Source: Aquimarina macrocephali JAMB N27 (lineage in GTDB: Bacteria; Bacteroidota; Bacteroidia; Flavobacteriales; Flavobacteriaceae). From it: a DNA stretch of 64,000 bases. The stretch lies in assembly GCF_000520995.1 (NCBI RefSeq), contig NZ_JACA01000022.1, positions 124,001-188,000 on the forward strand, given 5' to 3'. Below the pieces are notes generated by a model, which was not told the origin of the DNA, searched no databases, and saw only the letters and a list, made by a program, of their open reading frames with translations. The translations under genes were made by a program, and so were the position numbers. This document shows, piece by piece, positions 26,518 through 34,244 of the stretch. Each line of letters starts with the position of its first letter. Position 1 is the first letter of the stretch.

Positions 26518-26539
26518 CACCTTCAAAAAATAAACACGA

Positions 26540-27589
26540 ATGAAGCTATCACATTTCAATTTTGATCTTCCACAAGATTTATTGGCTGAGTATCCAGCTG
26601 AAAACAGAGATGAATCTCGACTAATGGTTCTTAATAGAAAGGATCAAACCATAGAGCATAAACAGTTTAAAGATCTTATAGATTATTTTGAGCCAAATGA
26701 TGTGATGGTTGTTAATAATACTAAAGTTTTTCCTGCTAGACTGTACGGTAATAAAGAGAAAACAGGAGCTAGAATTGAAGTATTCTTATTACGTGAACTA
26801 AACCCAGAAACAAGACTTTGGGATGTGCTCGTTGACCCAGCTAGAAAAATACGTATCGGAAATAAGCTGTATTTTGGAGATGATGAGAGTTTGGTGGCAG
26901 AAGTAATAGATAATACGACATCTAGAGGACGTACATTACGTTTTTTGTATGATGGTTCTTATGATGAATTTAGACAAAAACTTAATGATCTGGGAGAAAC
27001 ACCTTTGCCTAAATATATTAAAAGAGATGCAGAACCCGAAGATGAAGAAAGATATCAAACTATATATGCTAAAAATGAAGGCGCTGTTGCTGCTCCAACT
27101 GCAGGACTTCATTTTTCTAAACATTTAATGAAAAGACTAGAAATCAAAGGAGTTGATTTTGCAGAAATTACATTACATGTAGGTTTAGGAACATTTAACC
27201 CTGTTGAGGTTGAAGATTTATCTAAACATAAGATGGATAGTGAAGAAGCTTATGTTACTGCTAATGCTGCTCATACCATTAATAACGGGATAACAAATAA
27301 AAGAAGAATTTGTGCTGTCGGAACTACAGTAATGAGAGCTCTCGAAAGCTCGGTATCATCAGAAAGAACGTTAAATGAATTTAGAGGATGGACTAATAAG
27401 TTTATTTTCCCCCCTTATGATTTTAGTATTGCAAATTGTATGATTACGAATTTTCATACGCCTAAATCTACTTTATTAATGATGGTATCTGCATTTGCAG
27501 GACATGATTTCATTAAAGAAGCATATGAAGAAGCTGTGAAAGAAAAATATAAATTTTATTCTTATGGTGATGCTATGTTAATCATCTAA
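26540..27589 (+). CDS. queA: tRNA ribosyltransferase-isomerase QueA
   Basis: Transfers and isomerises the ribosyl group of S-adenosylmethionine onto preQ1-modified tRNA to make epoxyqueuosine. The 349 residues show the family pattern throughout: [87 protein letters not shown] and [19 protein letters not shown]. Monocistronic between its promoter and a terminator. No preQ1 riboswitch is apparent in the 151 bp upstream. Confidence 0.94.
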   Translation: MKLSHFNFDLPQDLLAEYPAENRDESRLMVLNRKDQTIEHKQFKDLIDYFEPNDVMVVNNTKVFPARLYGNKEKTGARIEVFLLRELNPETRLWDVLVDPARKIRIGNKLYFGDDESLVAEVIDNTTSRGRTLRFLYDGSYDEFRQKLNDLGETPLPKYIKRDAEPEDEERYQTIYAKNEGAVAAPTAGLHFSKHLMKRLEIKGVDFAEITLHVGLGTFNPVEVEDLSKHKMDSEEAYVTANAAHTINNGITNKRRICAVGTTVMRALESSVSSERTLNEFRGWTNKFIFPPYDFSIANCMITNFHTPKSTLLMMVSAFAGHDFIKEAYEEAVKEKYKFYSYGDAMLII

Positions 27590-27622
27590 AAGTAAAAAAT
27601 GAATAATATTAAAAGCCCTGCT

Positions 27623-27649
27623 AAACCCTGAATTTGGTAGGGTTTTTTT
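27623..27649 (+). terminator. queA terminator
   Basis: AAACCCT (27623-27629), 9-base loop, AGGGTTT (27639-27645) running into a seven-base T-run. Confidence 0.8.
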
Positions 27650-27719
27650 GTATGTTTCTAGAAATTAGCTTATTAAATTGCATTATTCGCAAAAAAAATG
27701 CTATTTTCGAGGCCTTAAA

Positions 27720-27742
27720 AAATTATGGTAAAACCGTAATTT
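27720..27742 (+). repeat. Inverted repeat upstream of the CHI-like/DUF2147 gene
   Basis: AAATTATGGT and ACCGTAATTT form a 10-bp stem (one G-T pair) with an AAA loop. It is 78 bp before a possible -7 box TAAATTTG (27820-27827). It may be an operator or RNA hairpin; no T-run follows. Confidence 0.35.
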
Positions 27743-27882
27743 GTTAAAATGTCAGAAAACGATTAATATCGGTTTTTGTCGAAAAACATGCTAGATGAGG
27801 CTTATAAACGTACTTTTTATAAATTTGTACTGTTTTTTTTGTATGTTCCAATTATGAAAAAAGAACTAAACCTAATTATAGA

Positions 27883-28806
27883 ATGAGAAAAGTAATTTAT
27901 TACATAGCATTTTTCAGTACTGTTTTTTCTTATGCTCAAACCAAAGTTGGTAGTATTAGCTTTAACGATGTTGATGTTTTTAATGAATCAGAGTTAATGC
28001 TTAATGGTGCAGGATCTACCGAAAAGTTATATGCGATGGCATTATATTTGGACTTTGAAGTAGATGGAGTAGAGGATGGAGTTATGGTAGCAGAAAAAGA
28101 TGTTACTATGGCTATTACAATTAAGATTATTTCTTCAATTACTGATAGTGAATTTAAGGATATTATAAGAAATGGTTTAGAAAGAGCTACAGATGGTAAT
28201 AGCTATTTATTAGAAAACCAAATAAGAGATTTTCTTAACCTTCTTCCTAATGAAATAGATAAATTTGATATTTATAAAATTTTATACGTTAAAGGAGGAA
28301 AATTAACTCTTTATAAGAACAAAGAATTACTGGGAACAATAAATAGTAAAGAGTTTAAAAAGGCCTTATTTAAAATTTGGTTAGGAGAAAACCCTATAGA
28401 TTCACAATTAAAGGAAGATTTACTTGCTTCTTATGAACCTAACCCTATACTAGGAAGATGGAAAACTTATGATAAAAAAACAGGGGTCGCTATTAGTATC
28501 GTTCAATTATATATTATAGATAATAAAGTGTATGGCTCAGTACAAAGGATGATGCGTATATCAGAAAGAGATGCGATCTGTTATGAATGTGAAGGTGCTG
28601 ATAAAAATCAAAATGTAGAGGGATTGGTCATTTTGAAAGGATTAAGATTAAAAGGAGATAAATATGTAAATGGAAAATTTACAGATATAAAAAATGGTAG
28701 AATTTCAGAATGCCAAATATGGATTGATGAGGATGAACCAAATATGCTTAAGGTTAAGTATAAAGGCGGAGGTGGAGTTCATGAATGGAAAAGAATGAAA
28801 AAGTAA
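27883..28806 (+). CDS. Chalcone-isomerase-like / DUF2147 fusion, secreted
   Basis: A 307-residue exported protein (signal MRKVIYYIAFFSTVFSYAQ). Residues 20-180 resemble the bacterial chalcone-isomerase-like family: KVGSISFNDVDVFNESELMLNGAG at the start, YAMALYLDF and the closing FKIWLGENPIDSQLKEDLL. Residues 190-307 resemble DUF2147: LGRWKTYDKKTGVAISIVQLY, then two Cys in AICYECEGADK, LKGLRLKGDKYVNGKFTD and SECQIWID. DUF2147 usually occurs as a separate secreted protein; the fusion suggests both parts bind the same hydrophobic ligand, such as a fatty acid, but this is inference. Single gene ending in a strong hairpin. Confidence 0.65.
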   Translation: MRKVIYYIAFFSTVFSYAQTKVGSISFNDVDVFNESELMLNGAGSTEKLYAMALYLDFEVDGVEDGVMVAEKDVTMAITIKIISSITDSEFKDIIRNGLERATDGNSYLLENQIRDFLNLLPNEIDKFDIYKILYVKGGKLTLYKNKELLGTINSKEFKKALFKIWLGENPIDSQLKEDLLASYEPNPILGRWKTYDKKTGVAISIVQLYIIDNKVYGSVQRMMRISERDAICYECEGADKNQNVEGLVILKGLRLKGDKYVNGKFTDIKNGRISECQIWIDEDEPNMLKVKYKGGGGVHEWKRMKK

Positions 28807-28826
28807 GATGCCTATTATAAGATAAT

Positions 28827-28868
28827 GATCAAAAAACCCCTGGATATTTTTTCCAGGGTTTTTTGATC
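28827..28868. terminator. Strong hairpin between the CHI-like gene and rlmN
   Basis: A 42-base inverted repeat beginning and ending in GATC (28827-28830 and 28865-28868), with arms A6-CCC(C)TGGA and TCCAGGG-T6. It would terminate transcription in either direction. Confidence 0.75.
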
Positions 28869-28915
28869 ACTACAATAAAGAACGAAGATGTATGTTACAG
28901 TACCATTTATCTTTA

Positions 28916-28923
28916 TACTTTTG
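28916..28923 (+). promoter_or_regulatory. rlmN -7 box TACTTTTG
   Basis: Exact TAnnTTTG match followed by C, ending nine bases before the rlmN ATG. No clear -33 TTTG is at the usual distance. Predicted transcript leader is only a few bases. Confidence 0.4.
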
Positions 28924-28931
28924 CAGAAGTT

Positions 28932-29972
28932 ATGAATGTGAAGAAAAAAGACATAAGAACCTTAACTAAAGATCAGTTACGGCTTTTTTTTGAAGAAAAT
29001 GGAGATAAATCTTTTAGAGGAAATCAGGTTTATGAATGGCTATGGAGTAAAGGCGCTCATAGTTTTAATGATATGACCAATATTTCCATAGCTACTCGAA
29101 AAATACTTGAAGAAAACTTTGTGATCAATCATATTCGGGTTGACCAAATGCAACGAAGTACAGACGGTACTATTAAAAATGCAGTAAAATTGCATGATGG
29201 ATTAATAGTAGAATCAGTACTAATTCCTACGCCAACCAGAACTACAGCTTGTGTGTCTTCTCAAGTAGGGTGTAGCTTGGATTGTAAGTTTTGTGCAACA
29301 GCTCGATTAAAAAGAATGAGAAACCTTAATCCTGATGAAATTTATGATCAGGTAATGGCTATAGATAAAGAAAGCCGATTATATCACAATCGTCCTTTAT
29401 CAAATATTGTGTTCATGGGTATGGGAGAGCCTTTAATGAACTATAATAATGTATTGAAAGCCATTGATAAAATTACTTCCCCTGAAGGATTGGCAATGTC
29501 TCCAAAAAGAATCACTGTATCTACTTCTGGTGTCCCAAAAATGATTAAGAAAATGGCAGATGATGAGGTGAAATTTAAATTAGCAGTTTCATTACATTCT
29601 GCAATAGATGAAATAAGAACATCAATAATGCCTTTTAATGAAACATTTCCACTTAATGATCTTAGAGAGGCATTAGAATATTGGTATGCAAAAACAAAAA
29701 GTAAGATCACTTATGAGTATGTTGTTTGGGAAGGTATAAATGATAGAAAAGAAGATATTGAAGCTTTGATACGATTCTGTTCTTATGTACCATGTAAAGT
29801 AAATTTGATAGAATATAACCCAATTGATGATGGAGCATTTCAACAAGCATCAAACAAAGCAATTGATAACTACATTAATGGACTAGAATCTCATGGGATT
29901 GTTATAAATGTTCGCCGTAGCCGTGGAAAAGATATAGATGCAGCCTGTGGTCAATTAGCTAACAAATCTTAG
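28932..29972 (+). CDS. rlmN: 23S rRNA A2503 / tRNA A37 C2-methyltransferase RlmN
   Basis: Radical-SAM methylase. The start is taken at 28932 (MNVKKKDIRTLTKDQLRLFF, 346 residues); the frame extends 23 codons upstream through the promoter. The [4Fe-4S] motif CxxxCxxC is at C114, C118 and C121 (GCSLDCKFCAT). The methyl-carrying cysteine is C339 in DIDAACGQLA near the C-terminus. FMGMGEPLMNYN and SVSLHSAIDEIRTSIMP-type stretches confirm the family. Cfr, the resistance relative, is unlikely because the housekeeping pattern fits throughout. Confidence 0.93.
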   Translation: MNVKKKDIRTLTKDQLRLFFEENGDKSFRGNQVYEWLWSKGAHSFNDMTNISIATRKILEENFVINHIRVDQMQRSTDGTIKNAVKLHDGLIVESVLIPTPTRTTACVSSQVGCSLDCKFCATARLKRMRNLNPDEIYDQVMAIDKESRLYHNRPLSNIVFMGMGEPLMNYNNVLKAIDKITSPEGLAMSPKRITVSTSGVPKMIKKMADDEVKFKLAVSLHSAIDEIRTSIMPFNETFPLNDLREALEYWYAKTKSKITYEYVVWEGINDRKEDIEALIRFCSYVPCKVNLIEYNPIDDGAFQQASNKAIDNYINGLESHGIVINVRRSRGKDIDAACGQLANKS

Positions 29973-30095
29973 AGATACTTCTTATATTTTTTAAATTATA
30001 AGTAATATTCTTGATATATAACAGTATCGGTTTCAAAGAAAAACTATTTACGCTATCTTCGCGTTACTATAGAAAACAGAATCAAGTACAGCATA

Positions 30096-31073
30096 TTGAA
30101 AGTTGTAGAACAAATAAAATTACCAATCATTGATGAAATGGAACTTTTTGAAAAAAAGTTTTCAGATTCAATGATCTCTAAGGTAGCCTTACTCAATAGA
30201 ATTACACATTATATTGTAAATAGAAAAGGTAAGCAAATGCGGCCTATGTTTGTTTTTCTGGTCTCTAAAATGGTATCTGGAGGAGAAGTAAACGAACGAA
30301 CATACCGAGGAGCTTCGGTAATTGAATTGATTCATACTGCAACTTTGGTCCATGATGATGTCGTTGATGATTCTAATCAAAGGCGAGGCTTCTTTTCTAT
30401 TAATGCCCTATGGAAAAACAAAATAGCAGTTTTGGTAGGGGATTATCTATTGTCAAAAGGATTGTTACTCTCTATTGATTATGGAGATTTTGACCTTTTA
30501 AAGATTATTTCGGTAGCAGTAAGAGAAATGAGTGAAGGAGAACTGTTACAAATCGAAAAAGCTAGAAATCTTGATATCACAGAAGAGATATATTATGAGA
30601 TCATTCGCCAGAAAACGGCAACATTAATAGCGGCTTGTTGTAGCTTGGGAGCATGTTCTGTATCCCCTGATTCTGATGATGTTGAAAAAATGAGAAAATT
30701 TGGAGAACTCATCGGGATGGCTTTTCAAATTAAGGATGATTTATTTGATTATGGTGATACAGCCATAGGAAAGCCCACTGGGATTGATATTAAAGAGCAA
30801 AAAATGACACTCCCTCTCATCTACACATTAAATCACTGCACTAAAGAAAAAAAGAAGTGGCTCATTAACTCGGTAAAAAATCATAATAAAGATAAAAAAA
30901 GAGTTAAAGAAGTTATAGACTTTGTGAAAATAAGTGGAGGATTGGAGTATGCCATTAAAATAATGCATCAATTTAAAAATGAAGCACTTTCCATCTTATC
31001 AGAATATCCAGATTCTGATTATAAATCTTCTTTAGAACTTATGGTTGATTATGTTATCGACCGAAAAAAATAA
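30096..31073 (+). CDS. Polyprenyl diphosphate synthase (trans-prenyltransferase)
   Basis: A 325-residue elongating isoprenyl diphosphate synthase, probably making the side chain of menaquinone. The first Asp-rich motif is in LVHDDVVDDSNQRRG, the second in QIKDDLFDYG; GKQMRPMF near residue 45 binds isopentenyl diphosphate. Small residues before the first motif (HTATL) favour a long product, but chain length cannot be given. The start appears to be TTG at 30096 (TTG-AAA-GTT); no ATG precedes it, and the N-terminus it gives (MKVVEQIKLPIIDEMELFEKKF) looks complete. Confidence 0.85.
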   Translation: MKVVEQIKLPIIDEMELFEKKFSDSMISKVALLNRITHYIVNRKGKQMRPMFVFLVSKMVSGGEVNERTYRGASVIELIHTATLVHDDVVDDSNQRRGFFSINALWKNKIAVLVGDYLLSKGLLLSIDYGDFDLLKIISVAVREMSEGELLQIEKARNLDITEEIYYEIIRQKTATLIAACCSLGACSVSPDSDDVEKMRKFGELIGMAFQIKDDLFDYGDTAIGKPTGIDIKEQKMTLPLIYTLNHCTKEKKKWLINSVKNHNKDKKRVKEVIDFVKISGGLEYAIKIMHQFKNEALSILSEYPDSDYKSSLELMVDYVIDRKK

Positions 31074-31195
31074 TTAAAACCTTTTTGGTGCTAAAAAAGA
31101 GATACCCATTGCGTATACGATAAGTTTTTTAAGAAAAATATATATCGGATTATCTCTAAATATTTATAATTCAACATTAATTATTTAAAATACGA

Positions 31196-31224
31196 GGCAA
31201 CCTTTTTATTCTTATTCTCGTCTA
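31196..31224 (+). promoter_or_regulatory. ECF-sigma-type promoter, GGCAAC-N17-CGTCTA
   Basis: GGCAAC (31196-31201) and CGTCTA (31219-31224) carry the AAC and CGTC elements typical of ECF sigma promoters, 34 bp before the sigma gene start. This suggests autoregulation. Confidence 0.6.
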
Positions 31225-31257
31225 TGTAAATAGAAGACCTAATTAATTGACTTTATA

Positions 31258-31827
31258 TTGAAAGTTATTCAATTTTATAAAAGTGAAACCCAACTCATTA
31301 AAAGGGCAGCGAAGCAATATCGCGATGCACAGCATCAGCTATACAATCAGTATGCGCCCAAAATGCTTAGTGTGTGCAGGCGATATATTAAGGATATTCA
31401 TTTTGCGGAAGAAGTTATGCTTGGCGGGTTTTTAAAAGTTTTTATGAATCTGAATAAATTTAAATTCGAAGGAAGTTTTGAAGGATGGGTGCGAAGAATT
31501 ATGGTTAATGAATCTATCTCTTTTTTAAGAAAAGAAAAACAGGTTCTTTTTACCGAAGAAATAACAAGCTATACCGAAGAATCCTGGAACAATATTAATA
31601 CAGAATTAGAAGTAGACCAGATTCAGGAATTAATAGATAGTTTACCAGAAGGATATAGAATGGTATTTGTGTTATATGCTATAGAAGGATATAAGCATAA
31701 CGAGATAGCTAAGATGTTAGAAATTTCTGTAAGTACTTCAAAATCTCAACTATTTAAAGCTAGGAAAACGTTACAACAAAAGTTAAACCAACAAAATAAG
31801 ATAAGTAATGGCGCCATTGAAATTTGA
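31258..31827 (+). CDS. ECF-type RNA polymerase sigma factor
   Basis: A 189-residue sigma-70 family factor. Region 2 is at about 25-95 (LYNQYAPKMLSVCRRYIKD, AEEVMLGGFLKVFMNL, GWVRRIMVNESISFLRKEK), and region 4 is at about 120-180 (SLPEGYRMVFVLYAIEGYKHNEIAKML, then STSKSQLFKARKTLQ). There is no region 3, as expected for ECF. The start is TTG at 31258 (TTG-AAA-GTT), like the preceding gene. It is followed by a one-helix membrane protein, likely its anti-sigma factor, and an outer-membrane barrel gene, pointing to an envelope-stress or surface-remodelling regulon. An ECF-like promoter in front suggests positive feedback. Confidence 0.9.
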   Translation: MKVIQFYKSETQLIKRAAKQYRDAQHQLYNQYAPKMLSVCRRYIKDIHFAEEVMLGGFLKVFMNLNKFKFEGSFEGWVRRIMVNESISFLRKEKQVLFTEEITSYTEESWNNINTELEVDQIQELIDSLPEGYRMVFVLYAIEGYKHNEIAKMLEISVSTSKSQLFKARKTLQQKLNQQNKISNGAIEI

Positions 31828-32614
31828 AGAAAAGATGAAAGAAAAGCTAGAGCAGCGCGCTATACAGCCTTCAAGTGATTCTTGGGAACAATTAACAACG
31901 CAGTTAGATAGTGTAAAAAAACAAAAAAAAGAAAGTAAAAAAATCCAGTGGTATAGTATAGCAGCAATCTTTGTTGGAGTATTGATTTTGACTTCAATAT
32001 TAATGAATCAAAATCCAGCCTCTAAACAAAATAACATCCAATTTGTTGATAATAGTAATGAGATTATAAAAAAAGAAAATACTGAGGTAGTTAAAAATAA
32101 GGATACAAAACAGAAAGTTATTGAAAAAAATAATTCTAAAGTTTTTGAAGAAAATCCAATATCGAATAATACTGTGACATCCTCTCTTAAAAAGAAAAAT
32201 GTTACCTCAGAAATAATAATGCATGAGGGTATGACTGCAAAAAAGATGTTAGGAAATAGGGATTATGATACTGAGTTAGCAGAAAATGATAAAAATGCCA
32301 ATACGATTAAAAACAAAATTTCACCTGTAGATTCTTTAATAATTGAAGATAAAGTGGCAGGAGTAGTGGCGCAAATTCAAGAGCTTCAAAAAAACAATGC
32401 TCAAGTGACCGATGATGAAATCAATCGGTTATTGCTAAAAGCTCAACGAGAAATTTCAACAGCAAAAATATTAAAATCTAGTACAGTGAGTGCATCAACC
32501 CTTCTGCAAGATGTAGAAGCAGAACTTGATGAGACTTTTAAACAACGTGTTTTTGAAGCGCTTAAAACAGGTTTCCAAAAAGTTAAAACAGCGGTAGTAG
32601 AAAGAGATAATTAA
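31808..32614 (+). CDS. Probable anti-sigma factor, single-pass membrane protein
   Basis: A 268-residue protein with a short cytoplasmic part (FEEKMKEKLEQRAIQPSSDSWEQLTTQLDS, a helical sigma-binding-like segment), one transmembrane helix at about 48-64 (WYSIAAIFVGVLILTSIL) and a long Lys/Asn/Glu-rich periplasmic tail. The start codon is inside the sigma gene (20-bp overlap), so the two are coupled. Although no named anti-sigma domain is obvious, topology and position strongly suggest this role in the Bacteroidota style. The periplasmic tail could detect the barrel protein encoded next. Confidence 0.7.
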   Translation: MAPLKFEEKMKEKLEQRAIQPSSDSWEQLTTQLDSVKKQKKESKKIQWYSIAAIFVGVLILTSILMNQNPASKQNNIQFVDNSNEIIKKENTEVVKNKDTKQKVIEKNNSKVFEENPISNNTVTSSLKKKNVTSEIIMHEGMTAKKMLGNRDYDTELAENDKNANTIKNKISPVDSLIIEDKVAGVVAQIQELQKNNAQVTDDEINRLLLKAQREISTAKILKSSTVSASTLLQDVEAELDETFKQRVFEALKTGFQKVKTAVVERDN

Positions 32615-32638
32615 AATCATTCATCAATCAAATAATCA

Positions 32639-32668
32639 GTAATCTCCCTGGTATACTAGGGAGATTAC
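32639..32668 (+). repeat. 11-bp inverted repeat before the barrel gene
   Basis: GTAATCTCCCT (32639-32649), 8-base loop, AGGGAGATTAC (32658-32668), perfect stem in the 71-bp gap. No T-run on either side, so more likely an RNA processing/stability hairpin or operator than a terminator. Confidence 0.55.
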
Positions 32669-32685
32669 AAATAAAATTCAAAAAA

Positions 32686-33729
32686 ATGAAGACGATAGTT
32701 ACAATAGCTACATTTGTGGCCATGGCACTTTTTGCCCAATTGTCAAGTGCGCAGGAAGTAAGTGATAATAATGCAATAGAGCAATTGAAACAGCAGAAAG
32801 AACGTGTTATCAATGTAGAAAAAGAAGCATTAAAAAAAGAAGTAGAGGAGATTAATGAAAAGTTGGTAAATGGCGAAATAACTAAAGAAGACGCTCAAAG
32901 ACTTAAGGAAGAAGTTGCTAAAAAACACGCTCTTAATATTGAAAACAGGATAGCTATTATAGAAAATAAAATAGCATTTTTAGAACGAAATGGGGGGAGT
33001 ACAATTGAACTTTTAGAAAAAGATATGGAATATAGTCTTACTTTCTTAGGGTTTAATTTTGGATCTAATAAAGACAGAGAAATACGATATGATAGACGCA
33101 CAACATCAAATTTAGTAATTGCCTTTGGGCTTAACAATGCAATTGTAGATGGGCAATCATTGGATGATTCTGATTATAAAATTTCTGGAAGTAGGTTTTT
33201 TGAAATTGGATGGGCTTGGAAAACAAGAGTGTTTAAAAATACCAATTTCTTAAGAATTAAATATGGGATTTCATATACTTCTAATGGTTTAAAACCTACA
33301 GATAATAGATATTTTGTAGAAAATGGTAATCAAACGACATTAGAAGAATTTAGAGTAGAATTGGATAAATCAAAATTTAGAATGGATAACCTTGTGGTTC
33401 CTGTACACTTTGAATTTGGTCCGTCAAAAGTAACAGAGACAGAAAAGAGTATACGATATTCTACTAGAAATAGATTTAGAATAGGCCTGGGGGGATATGT
33501 CGGAGTAAATATAAGTACTCGCCAAAAATTAAAATATAAAGAAAATGGCGATCGCGTTAAAGATAAAATTAAAAGAGATTATAACACCAGTGATCTAATA
33601 TATGGATTAAGCGGATATATTGGCTTTGGAGATATGTCTATATATGCTAAGTACGATCTGTCTCCAATTTTTAAAAATGCAGAGATTGAACAAAATAATG
33701 TGTCGTTAGGATTACGTTTTGACTTTTAA
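32686..33729 (+). CDS. Outer-membrane beta-barrel with N-terminal coiled coil
   Basis: A 347-residue exported protein (signal MKTIVTIATFVAMALFAQLSSAQ). Residues 25-105 are strongly charged and helical (long Glu/Lys coiled coil, EKEALKKEVEEINEKL), and residues 115-347 have alternating beta-strands (LTFLGFNFGS, FEIGWAWKTRVF, RIGLGGYVGVNIS), ending in phenylalanine (LGLRFDF), the usual outer-membrane barrel C-terminus. Third gene of the sigma/anti-sigma cluster. It may be part of the signal chain that senses envelope state, or a target of the sigma factor. No named family is certain; PorT-like barrels are the nearest general class. Confidence 0.7.
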   Translation: MKTIVTIATFVAMALFAQLSSAQEVSDNNAIEQLKQQKERVINVEKEALKKEVEEINEKLVNGEITKEDAQRLKEEVAKKHALNIENRIAIIENKIAFLERNGGSTIELLEKDMEYSLTFLGFNFGSNKDREIRYDRRTTSNLVIAFGLNNAIVDGQSLDDSDYKISGSRFFEIGWAWKTRVFKNTNFLRIKYGISYTSNGLKPTDNRYFVENGNQTTLEEFRVELDKSKFRMDNLVVPVHFEFGPSKVTETEKSIRYSTRNRFRIGLGGYVGVNISTRQKLKYKENGDRVKDKIKRDYNTSDLIYGLSGYIGFGDMSIYAKYDLSPIFKNAEIEQNNVSLGLRFDF

Positions 33730-34244
33730 TCGATAAATAAATTGATGCGATTACCCGTATATTTTATGAAATTAGTGGACTATAATAGATGAAATAGTTT
33801 TTTGTTAATAAAGTAGGAGCAAGTAATGATTATTTTAAAAGAGCGATATGACTATATCGCTCTTTTATTTTTTTCACCTCATAAGCTATTTGTGTTATGA
33901 TTCTCAGACCTTTATTTAACGGCTACCCTATCAAATCGATATGCTAAACATTTATATTTTTTTGTTAAATAATTTACTAATAATGAATATTTGTTAAATA
34001 TATAAATAAAAGTATTCCCCTTAAATTAATTATGGTTTTAACGTAACTATTTGAATGTAAGTATTTTATGACAATTTATTTTTTTGTTTCTAGATGAAAT
34101 ATTCTATATTTATCCAAGTCATAGTTGAAATAATTCTTTCCAAAATTTTAATAACGATTCTACATTTTTTGCCTCAAAATGTTAGTCGTTACTACTTATG
34201 CTGAAATTGGTATAAAACCGAACAATTAACCAAATTTCACTCAT
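33730..34244. other. Long AT-rich intergenic region
   Basis: 515 bp without a credible gene. It holds the terminator at 33837-33874; the rest is AT-rich upstream region of the large secreted protein gene. I see no clear TAnnTTTG box at a good distance from its ATG and no other structure. Confidence 0.5.
33837..33874 (+). terminator. Terminator after the sigma/anti-sigma/barrel operon
   Basis: AAAAGAGCGATAT (33837-33849), GACT loop, ATATCGCTCTTTT (33854-33866): a perfect 13-bp stem with a T-rich tail. Confidence 0.85.

Noticed and set aside
26389..26539. Possible preQ1 riboswitch before queA.
   Set aside because: The 151-bp gap shows a promoter close to the start codon and only a small hairpin (26398-26418) before it; the preQ1 aptamer core is not apparent.
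28863..28931. Extension of rlmN to the upstream ATG at 28863.
   Set aside because: This would run through a terminator hairpin and the -7 box; the N-terminus from 28932 fits the family.
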